Assembly (NCBI RefSeq): GCF_003687455.1
Contig: NZ_PHOA01000001.1
Span: forward strand, 19,370-83,369
From: Kocuria tytonicola
GTDB lineage: Bacteria; Actinomycetota; Actinomycetes; Actinomycetales; Micrococcaceae
Direction of reading: 5' to 3'
Length of the DNA: 64,000 bases
The translations under genes were made by a program, and so were the position numbers. Shown here in pieces: positions 8,594-15,086 of this stretch. The notes beneath the pieces are model-generated. The model saw only the letters and a program-made list of their open reading frames with translations. It ran no database searches and was not told the origin of the DNA. How positions within the stretch are numbered: position 1 is the first letter of the stretch; every line of letters begins with the position of its first letter.

Positions 8594-9337
8594 TCAGTCA
8601 CGGTCCAGTCCCTCGCGCCGGGCGGCGACGAACACCATGAGCGGCTGATCTGCGCCCCCGGTGAATGGTGCCCCATTCCAGTCCCGATACACGGCCGTGA
8701 CGTTCAGTCCCGCCATCGAAAGGTCCTCGACAATCCGTTCACGGCTTCGGAACTGCAATCGTTGGTCGTCGTTCGCCACGGAACCGTTGTCGAACTCGTA
8801 GGTACTGTGCATGACCACCACGCCGTCCTCGCCGGGCGGATCGGTCCTCAACGACTCCCGCAGGATGCCGGCGGGCGTCTCCCGCCAGGACGCTTCCTGC
8901 TGCCACTTCTCCCAAGCGCGAGCCGCGGGGTTGCGGCTTTCGAAGGCGAGAAGGCCTCCGGGACGGAGACCCCTGGCAATGTCGGACAGCGCGGTCTGCC
9001 ACTGCGCGTTGAGAATGTGCATCGCCACGTTGCCGTTCATCACCACCATGTCGGCGCTGTTCGAGGAGATCTGCTCAGAGGTGCCCTGAATCCACTGCAC
9101 CCGGTCACCGCCCTGCCGGGTACGCGCCTGCTCGAGCATGGCGGAGGATGGATCAATCCCCGTGACTTCCCGGCCGGGACCGCAAAGCGTCACCGTGAGC
9201 AGGCCTGTACCGCAGCCCAGGTCGGTGATCTCCGTAGAACCACTGTTCGTGGCCAGCTCCCGGAAGAAGTCGTGATCCGGCCCATCCGGATTGTCGATGT
9301 CGTAGACCGCCACGAGGTGGGGATTGTCGTAGCTCAT
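8594..9337 (-). CDS. Class I SAM-dependent methyltransferase
   Basis: 247-residue Rossmann-fold methyltransferase. Motif I ITDLGCGTGLLTVTL binds S-adenosylmethionine at about residues 37-51; REVTGIDPSSAMLEQAR is motif II; GLRPGGLLAFESRNPAA lies at the position of motifs III-IV. It resembles small-molecule methyltransferases of the UbiE/COQ5 type more than DNA methyltransferases: no DPPY or NPPY motif is present. The ATG at 9337 overlaps the hepT stop as ATGA, so the two are translationally coupled. Substrate unknown; the link to a toxin-antitoxin module is unusual. Confidence 0.92.
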   Translation of the reverse strand: MSYDNPHLVAVYDIDNPDGPDHDFFRELATNSGSTEITDLGCGTGLLTVTLCGPGREVTGIDPSSAMLEQARTRQGGDRVQWIQGTSEQISSNSADMVVMNGNVAMHILNAQWQTALSDIARGLRPGGLLAFESRNPAARAWEKWQQEASWRETPAGILRESLRTDPPGEDGVVVMHSTYEFDNGSVANDDQRLQFRSRERIVEDLSMAGLNVTAVYRDWNGAPFTGGADQPLMVFVAARREGLDRD

Positions 9338-9673
9338 GATTCGAGAAGTTCAGCCAGCTGAACCGCGAGGGAGGCTAAGCGTGAGTCAACGACCGACCAC
9401 ACAATCGCATGGTCCACCACGCCATAATCGTGCGCGATGACATTGCGCATGCCGATGATTCGGCCAAGGTCAGGCACCTCCGCAGCGGTCTCCGGATCCG
9501 TCCGCCGCAGTCGGTTCAACGCTTCTCCCAGAATCTCCAGCTGGCGTTCCACGGCCGACTGCACCAGCAGGTTGGCCTGAAACTCATTCCTATCGATGCC
9601 GCCCACGGAGGAGAGAATCGCCAGACAAGCTTCGCGAGCACCCCCAGAGGTGTGCTTTAGAGGTGGGCAACAT
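9334..9673 (-). pseudogene. hepT: HepT-family toxin (HEPN RNase), frameshifted near the N-terminus
   Basis: HEPN-domain toxin of the HepT/MntA type. The RX4HXY motif is intact (RNVIAHDY), containing the catalytic Arg and His and the Tyr that MntA AMPylates in the studied systems. From the first in-frame start, GTG at 9606, only 90 residues remain and the first helix is missing. An ATG at 9673, overlapping the mntA 3' end, opens MLPTSKAHLWG; removing one base from the C-run at 9641-9645 joins it to AREACLAILSSVGGIDRNEF and restores a normal N-terminus. The gene therefore seems to carry a one-base insertion, or the run is a sequencing error. A shortened product from 9606 (9334-9606) could still be made. 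Confidence 0.8.
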
Positions 9674-9965
9674 AGACGGTCTCCGTATGCGCCAGTGCCG
9701 ACTCCCTGAAGTACGGGTTTCGGATGGCGCGCTTGACGACCAGGTCGACGTCGCGTTCAACTATCCGGCAGAGCTCATCATGGAGACCGCTGAAGTCCTC
9801 GAATGGATCCGCACGATCGGGCAGGAAGTCGACCAGAAAATCGACGTCGCTGTCAGTAGTGAAGTCACCGGCGACCGCTGACCCGAACAGCTCCAGCTCT
9901 GCGACACCATGACGTGCTGCCGCACGGCTGATCGCCTCCAGGTCGAGGCTCATGGTCTGGCTCAT
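9657..9965 (-). CDS. mntA: MntA-type nucleotidyltransferase antitoxin
   Basis: Minimal nucleotidyltransferase of about 102 residues. The GSX10DXD motif is exact (FGSAVAGDF, then DSDVDF), with a third acidic residue in RDVDLVVK. Known members neutralise HepT by attaching AMP units to the Tyr of its RX4HXY motif. The start chosen is the ATG at 9965; a TTG at 9986 and an ATG at 9953 are alternatives and none has a strong ribosome-binding site. It is the first gene of a run mntA-hepT-methyltransferase-GNAT on the minus strand. Confidence 0.88.
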   Translation of the reverse strand: MSQTMSLDLEAISRAAARHGVAELELFGSAVAGDFTTDSDVDFLVDFLPDRADPFEDFSGLHDELCRIVERDVDLVVKRAIRNPYFRESALAHTETVYVAHL

Positions 9966-10052
9966 GCGCCCAGTGTCCCATGGCAAGGAGGACAGCGGTA
10001 CAGGACGCCGTGCGCCTTGTTGAAGGAAGCTAGGCCGTAGGTAGCTCGAAAG

Positions 10053-10373
10053 TCACACCACGGCGAGCGGCGTAATCGCCGCAATGCGCTCCCCCGCCCG
10101 GTCTTCCGCGCAGTCCAACTCGTAGAGGCTCTGCAGGTTGAGCCAGAACTCCGCCGAGGTTCCGAAATAGCGTGCCAAACGGCGGGCCGTGTCCGCGGTG
10201 ATCCCCCGCTTGCCGTGCACGATCCCATTGATCCACCGAGGAGGCACCCCGATGGAGACGGCGAGCTTGTTCGGCGTGATGCCGAATCCTTCGAGGAAGT
10301 CCTCCATCAGGACTTCTCCCGGGTGGATCGGCTCGATCAGGTCCGCCTCGGTGGTAGTCGACGAGTTCGACAT
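10053..10373 (-). CDS. higA: HigA-family addiction-module antitoxin (orphan)
   Basis: About 106 residues with the HigA/VapI signature: IEPIHPGEVLMEDFLE at the N-terminus, then an XRE helix-turn-helix (ITPNKLAVSIGVPPRWINGI), HGKRGITADTARRLARYFG and the FWLNLQ block. ATG at 10373. The frame is open to 10445 upstream, but that part resembles a decayed higB toxin in other frames, so the start at 10373 is preferred. HigA normally represses its own operon and neutralises the HigB mRNA interferase; here no intact HigB is encoded next to it. Confidence 0.9.
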   Translation of the reverse strand: MSNSSTTTEADLIEPIHPGEVLMEDFLEGFGITPNKLAVSIGVPPRWINGIVHGKRGITADTARRLARYFGTSAEFWLNLQSLYELDCAEDRAGERIAAITPLAVV

Positions 10374-10445
10374 TGTCCGCACCTCCATTGATCCGCCCCA
10401 TTCCGGGCACCACCTGTCCCATGGGCTGACCTCAATCCCTACCAC
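10360..10445 (-). pseudogene. higB toxin relic overlapping higA
   Basis: Immediately upstream of higA, one frame reads PWDRWCPEWGG, like the WR-x-C-F-x-W core of HigB, and another frame reads GGADNVELVDYH, the canonical HigB C-terminus that normally overlaps the higA start. The two pieces are out of frame with each other and everything further N-terminal is gone, so only the 3' tail of the toxin gene survives. Identified by motif reading only. Confidence 0.5.
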
Positions 10446-10480
10446 GCGCTCAGCCTATTCGGCTCTGGCCGATCCCTACC

Positions 10481-11749
10481 TCAGGGGCCAAACAGGGCGA
10501 GCGGCACCACGGCGACGCCGTCCCTTCGCCGGTAGGCAGTTGGACCCGTCGTGATGATCAGACCATCCACGAAACGTGATCCCAGCTGGTCGCGCAGCCA
10601 GCGCAGGTGCTTGCCGTCGGAGTCGCTGACACCCGCCGCGAGTTTCACCTCCACGCCGACAACGCCACCGTCGGGCCGCACGACCACGAGGTCCACCTCG
10701 TGGTCGCCGTTGCGCGTCCGCAGGTGTGCGATGTCGACCTCTGCGGCCTGGGCAGCGACACGGACGCACAATGTCACCAACGATTCGAAGAGCATCCCTA
10801 GCATGGAACCCGCCTGGGGACGAAGTGGCTCCCCTTTGCCGCCCAGCAGTGCATCAGCGCCCAGGCCGAGGAGGCGAGCTGCAAGAGCAGGATCCGCCAG
10901 GTTGTGCTTCGGAGCCTGCCCGAGGCGAGTCATCGGACTGCCGGTCGGGGTCCAGGCCGGCACAGGGTCGAGAAGCCACAACGAGGCGAGCACCTGGCGG
11001 TAGGACTCGGCGGTCGCCCGTGCCGGCTTGTCGCTGTGACCAGGGGTCGCCGCATCGAGAATCTGGGAGTAGCTCGCCGTCGTCGAAGTGGCGGAAGCAT
11101 ACGCTCGCAGCCAGGCCATTATGGCCTCCGGGCGACGGACCGCCAGGCCCTGCTCTGGCACGTCGCGCTCCACAGCATTGCGCAGGTAGGAGTCGAGCTG
11201 AAAGCCCCGGGCGCGGGAGCTCAAGCCGCGCATCCCCGGAAAACCCGAGGCGACGATTTCCTCCACGTATTCGGGCAGCCCCATCGTCGACTCACCCTGG
11301 ATGGCATCACGTTCCGCCAGAACAGCAGCAAGGCTCACGGTCGGCGTAACCAGACCACGCTCCGCGAGCGTCATGGGACGCATGCGCAGGCGGCCGATCC
11401 GACCGGCTCCCGAGTGCTGCACGGTCCCGTCCTGCGGACTCGCGCTACCGGTCAGAAGGAACTGCCCGCCTGCGGCATCCTCATCCACGGCACGGCGAAC
11501 GACGTCCCACACCTCCGGCACCTTCTGCCACTCATCGACGAGGAGCGGGCGAGGACGGCGGAGGATGATCTGCGGATCCGCTACGACGGGCTCGCGAACG
11601 GCTTTGGAGTCCAGCTTCACCAGCCCAGCCGCCCGTTGTTCCGCCGTCGTGGTCTTGCCTACGGCCTTGGGGCCGTCCAGCGCGAGGGCCGCCACCCCTC
11701 CAAAGAGGTCATCCAGCTCGAGGTCCACGATGCGACGGGTGTACGACAT
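10481..11749 (-). CDS. AAA-family ATPase with DUF4143 domain
   Basis: 422 residues. The N-terminal AAA_14-type domain has Walker A GPKAVGKT (about 26-33), Walker B PLLVDEWQ (about 68-75) and a sensor-like LLTGSA. The C-terminal DUF4143 domain ends with HEVDLVVVRPDGGVVGVEVK, which has the D-x(n)-E-x-K arrangement of a PD-(D/E)XK-like fold. Such proteins are common in islands and their role is not established. ATG at 11749. It faces the gene starting at 11993 divergently, sharing a 243-base intergenic region. Confidence 0.9.
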   Translation of the reverse strand: MSYTRRIVDLELDDLFGGVAALALDGPKAVGKTTTAEQRAAGLVKLDSKAVREPVVADPQIILRRPRPLLVDEWQKVPEVWDVVRRAVDEDAAGGQFLLTGSASPQDGTVQHSGAGRIGRLRMRPMTLAERGLVTPTVSLAAVLAERDAIQGESTMGLPEYVEEIVASGFPGMRGLSSRARGFQLDSYLRNAVERDVPEQGLAVRRPEAIMAWLRAYASATSTTASYSQILDAATPGHSDKPARATAESYRQVLASLWLLDPVPAWTPTGSPMTRLGQAPKHNLADPALAARLLGLGADALLGGKGEPLRPQAGSMLGMLFESLVTLCVRVAAQAAEVDIAHLRTRNGDHEVDLVVVRPDGGVVGVEVKLAAGVSDSDGKHLRWLRDQLGSRFVDGLIITTGPTAYRRRDGVAVVPLALFGP

Positions 11750-11992
11750 GGCTGAACCATACCATTAGCAGATGTCTAACTAGGCGAAACGCATGCTCCA
11801 AATTAAGCAGAACGCCACTGCATTGCCGCAACCTGGCCACCTTCATGGACGTCGCGTTTCGACCGGCTAGGGTCACGACCCACGCCCCCTTAGTACCCGT
11901 AGATCGGGACTGCTCCTGGTCCCTCAGCCTTCTACGTGTCGGCCCCGTGTGCGATGCTCAACATTGGCCAGCCAGAGACGGACGGAGACTCC

Positions 11993-12628
11993 ATGAGCAC
12001 CGCACCCGATACCCCAGCCTCGATCCCTGAGCACCTGCTCGAGATAATCACCGAGGGCATGGACTTCCGCGACGACCAAGGATGGATCCCCTGGGCCTGG
12101 GGAGTCCTCGCCCGCGCTGGCGACGTCCCCGCGCAAATTGATGAAGACGACCCCGACTACCCCCGTAGCCTCATGACGCTCGCGGCACTCGGCCGACTCT
12201 ACGATCTTTTCCAGCAAGTACTCTCAGGTCTGAACGCCGATCTCGAGACGAACCCTGATCTGGTCGGCGAGGTCCGCCCCACAATCACAACCATCGAGCT
12301 CGCTCGCTACTCCGAGGCTGAAGGTGTCTGCGACACCGCGTGGCCCGAGACGAGCAGCGGGCTTCTACGAGGAGCCATCAGGACGCGGACTGAACAGACC
12401 TGTGCCCAACTCGCAGAGCTTCTGGGTACCGCGCGTCTCTTCACATCCCTCTTTGTCACCGGGACGGCGGCTGTCGCTATGGACGACGACACTGACGTCC
12501 CTGCGGACACTCACTCACCGTCGGAGGATGCTTTTGACCGGTATCTCTCATCAGTCGTCAACGACGACCCCACGGCGGACAAGCAACGCACATACGAGTG
12601 GCTCAACGGCGACCTCGACCTCGGTTGA
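11993..12628 (+). CDS. Hypothetical acidic protein
   Basis: 211 residues from the ATG at 11993, which has a GGAG ribosome-binding site six bases upstream; the frame opens at 11936 but that part has no such site. I recognise no family. It is acidic, mainly helical in appearance, without signal peptide or membrane span: MSTAPDTPASIPEHLLEII at the start, a Thr/Asp-rich stretch near residue 165, and SVVNDDPTADKQRTYEWLNG close to the end. The IS3-family element begins about 34 bases after the stop. It is divergent from the AAA/DUF4143 gene, whose partner it might be. Confidence 0.7.
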   Translation: MSTAPDTPASIPEHLLEIITEGMDFRDDQGWIPWAWGVLARAGDVPAQIDEDDPDYPRSLMTLAALGRLYDLFQQVLSGLNADLETNPDLVGEVRPTITTIELARYSEAEGVCDTAWPETSSGLLRGAIRTRTEQTCAQLAELLGTARLFTSLFVTGTAAVAMDDDTDVPADTHSPSEDAFDRYLSSVVNDDPTADKQRTYEWLNGDLDLG

Positions 12629-12713
12629 CTCGCTACGAGCGAGTGTCACTTGATCGATCTTGTGAAGCGCCCTGGGTTTCGTTCCGAGCTACTTCCTCAA
12701 GGAGGATCGGATC

Positions 12714-13010
12714 ATGCCACAGAAGTACAGTCCCGAGTTCAAGGCCCGCGCCCTGCAGCTCATCGAGGAACGAATCCAGGCTGAACAGTGCTCGGGCTGG
12801 GTCGCCTGTACCGCCGTGGGCGGAGCCCTCGGCGGGATCTCCACCCGTACATTGCAGAACTGGTGGAACCAGAACCGTATCGATCACGGTGCCGCCCCCG
12901 GGTTGAGCACTTCCAAGGCCACTTAGATCCAGAGGCTACGGCGAGAGAACCTCGAGCTGCGCCGGGCGAATGAGATCCTGCGCGAGGCCTCGGCTTTTTT
13001 CGCAGCGTAA
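12714..13010 (+). pseudogene. IS3-family orfA, interrupted by an in-frame stop
   Basis: Starts MPQKYSPEFKARALQLIEE after a strong AGGAGG-like site and carries the helix-turn-helix domain (ISTRTLQNWWNQ). An amber codon at 12924-12926 interrupts the frame; directly after it the same frame continues IQRLRRENLELRRANEILRE and then ASAFFAA to a TAA at 13008-13010, the expected leucine-zipper end of an orfA product. The T-run at 12995-13000 is where -1 frameshifting to orfB would be expected. Confidence 0.85.
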
Positions 13011-13031
13011 CTCGAGGCACCCCACAACGAG

Positions 13032-13947
13032 ATGACCTGGTTCATCGACGAACACCGGGATCAGTTCGCCGGTCGAGGCCATCTGCCGCACCATGGGTGC
13101 GACGGAGTGTGGATTCATCATCTCCCGCGGCCATCGGGCCTCGAAAACGAGACCACCATCGGCCAGCGCCCTGCGGGAGGAGCTTTTGCTGCCCGAGGTT
13201 CACCGGATCCATGCCCAGAACTATGGTGTGTACGGGGCGCGGAAGATGCACCAGGCCATGCGCCGTGCCGGCTGGAATAAAGGGCGGGACCAGATCGCAC
13301 GCCTGATGAAAACAGCCGGCCTCCACGAGGTCCGGCGCGGGCGCAAGCCCGTGACCACCCGTGCTGGTGCGGCCCCGGACACCCGCCCGGACCTCGTCGA
13401 ACGCAGATTCGTTGCTCAACGCCCGCACCAGTTGTGGGTCGCGGACATCACCTACGTCAGGTCCCTGGGCGGGTTCTGCTACACGGCATTCGTCACCGAC
13501 GTGTTCACCCGCAAGATCGTGGGCTGGGCAGTCTCCGCCTCACTACACACCGTGGGGTTGCCGTTACTGGCCCTGGAATATGCCCTGCTGAACACCGGCG
13601 CCAGTCGAGGCAACCGGGGATTGATACACCACAGCGACCGGGGCAGCCAGTACGTCAGTCTGGCCTACTCGGATGCGCTGATCACCGCCAGAGTCAGCGC
13701 CTCGGTGGGCACAGTCGAGGATTCCTACGACAACGCCCTGGCCGAGACGGTCAACGGGCTCTACAAAGCCGAACTCACCCACGCGAAACGGGTATGGGAG
13801 TCCACCGAGGCGGTCGAGCTGGCCACGATGAGTTGGGTCCACTGGTGGAACACGACCCGGCTGCACGAGGCACTCGGATACGCCACTCCGGTCGAGGCGG
13901 AAACCGCTTACAATCTCAATCACGACGTAGCGCCCGTTGCGTTATAA
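13032..13947 (+). pseudogene. IS3-family transposase orfB, frameshifted near its 5' end
   Basis: The rve-type integrase core is complete in the frame 13093-13947: ADITYV and HHSDRGSQY supply the two Asp residues and DNALAETVNGLYK the Glu of the DDE triad. The N-terminal piece MTWFIDEHRDQF (from 13032) is in another frame; an extra base at about 13067-13072 separates it from the continuing VEAICRTMGATECGF-like reading. A shortened protein could start at the ATG 13093 and would keep the catalytic domain. Confidence 0.85.
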
Positions 13948-13975
13948 CCACGGAACGAAACCCAGGGCGCTTCAC

Positions 13976-14960
13976 GTGCGATCCGGTGGGCGATCGGTCA
14001 GCTCCGGCGCGAGGGCGCGACGATTCAAGGCCTGGCCCGGCAGCTCGGCACCATCTGGAACACGCTCTGGTCCCGGATCCAGCCCGTCCTGCCCCAGGCC
14101 GCGGGTGATCCCTCCAGGTTCGATGGCATGCAGGTTCTGGGTGTGGATGAGCACATCTGGCACCACCGCGACCCGCGCCGCCGAGGCCCGGAGGAGCTCA
14201 TCGGGATGGTCGATCCGACGCGAGGCCCCCACCCCACCGCCAGGCTTCTCGACCTGGTCCCGGGGCGATCCGGCAAGGTCTACCGCGACTGGTTGGACGA
14301 GCGCGGCGAGATGTTCCGCCACCGGGTCGAGATCGCGACGCTGGACCCGTTCCAGGGCTTCAAGAACGCGATCGACGACCAGCTCGAAGACATCATGTGT
14401 GTGCTGGATGCCTTCCACATCGTCAAGCTCGCAGGGGCAGCGGCTGATGACGTCCGCCGCCGGATCCAGCAAGAGACTCTCGGACACCGACGACGCAAGG
14501 GCGACCCACTCTACGGGATCCGCCATATTCTCCGAGCCGGGCGCGAACGCCTCACCCCGCGCCAACGGGCCCGGCTCACTGCAGCGTTCGCTGTGCACCC
14601 GGATCATGTGGCCGTCGAGTGTCGCCTACCAGTGTTGCCAGGACCTGCGCGATGTCTTCCACCAGCCCACGCCTGCTCAGGGCCGGCGCCTGGCCGAGCA
14701 ACTGATCGACAAGCTGCCAGGGTGCCCGATCGGGGAGATCGACAGACTGCGTAAGACACTACGCCGCTGGAGGACCGCGTTCCTGGCGCACTTCGACACC
14801 GGCGGGGCGAGCAACGGTGGCACCGAGGCCATCAACGACATCATCGAGCTCGGGCGTCGTATCGCGCGTGGCTTCCGCAACTTTGAGCACTACCGACTGC
14901 GGATGCTGCTCATCACCGGTGGGCTCGATGCCTCACCCCACACTCAGCTCTGAAGAGCCG
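13976..14960 (+). pseudogene. ISL3-family transposase, 5'-truncated and frameshifted
   Basis: Starts abruptly at the IS3 right end with RWAIGQLRREGATIQGLA, then VLGVDEHIWHH and TLDPFQGFKNAIDD, the DDE-type core of ISL3 transposases; the N-terminal zinc-finger region is absent. After VHPDHVAVE an extra T at about 14620 shifts the frame; the next frame continues AYQCCQDLRDVFHQ to GGTEAINDIIELGRRIARG and stops at 14953. The sequence CTCTGAAGAGCC ending at 14960 looks like the right terminal repeat. Inactive remnant. Confidence 0.85.
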
Positions 14961-15022
14961 ATAAGGTCTTTCACGAGAACTTCCCCTGGGTGGATCGGCG
15001 CGATTTTGTCAATGGTAGCCAA
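14961..15022 (-). pseudogene. HigA-type antitoxin, N-terminal remnant cut by the ISL3 element
   Basis: Read leftward from a TTG at 15022 the frame gives ATIDKIAPIHPGEVLVKD and then runs into the ISL3 right end at 14960. I-x-P-I-H-P-G-E-x-L is the same HigA signature as in the gene at 10053-10373 (IEPIHPGEVLMED), so a second higA once stood here and its 3' portion was lost at the transposon junction. Confidence 0.6.
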
Positions 15023-15086
15023 CGATCTCGGCCCCTCCCAGTGAGTCTCCGCTGAAACCTAGCGCAATCGACACACCACCGCGCCT
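15009..15086 (-). pseudogene. higB toxin 3' remnant
   Basis: A minus-strand frame ends GFSGDSLGGAEIVGYH followed by TGA at 15011-15009. The ending resembles the HigB C-terminus (V-E-I-x-D-Y-H) and overlaps the start of the truncated higA copy in the usual higB-higA arrangement. Upstream similarity fades towards the 3' end of the nuclease gene. Confidence 0.4.

Larger units (their letters stand above)
12662..13975 (+). mobile_element. IS3-family insertion sequence, decayed
   Basis: Ends are a perfect 25-base inverted repeat (GTGAAGCGCCCTGGGTTTCG... at 12662 and its complement ending at 13975), the TGA...TCA type of the IS3 family. No three-base target duplication is visible: the left flank is the spacer after the acidic-protein gene and the right flank is the middle of an ISL3-type transposase, so insertion was followed by a deletion or the ends were recombined. 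orfA has an in-frame amber codon and orfB a frameshift, so autonomous transposition is unlikely although the inverted repeats are intact. Confidence 0.92.

Noticed and set aside
8594..9337. Methyltransferase as the DNA-protecting partner of the nuclease at 15087-17231
   Set aside because: It has a small-molecule-type SAM fold without DPPY/NPPY or C5-cytosine motifs and is coupled to hepT, six kilobases away.
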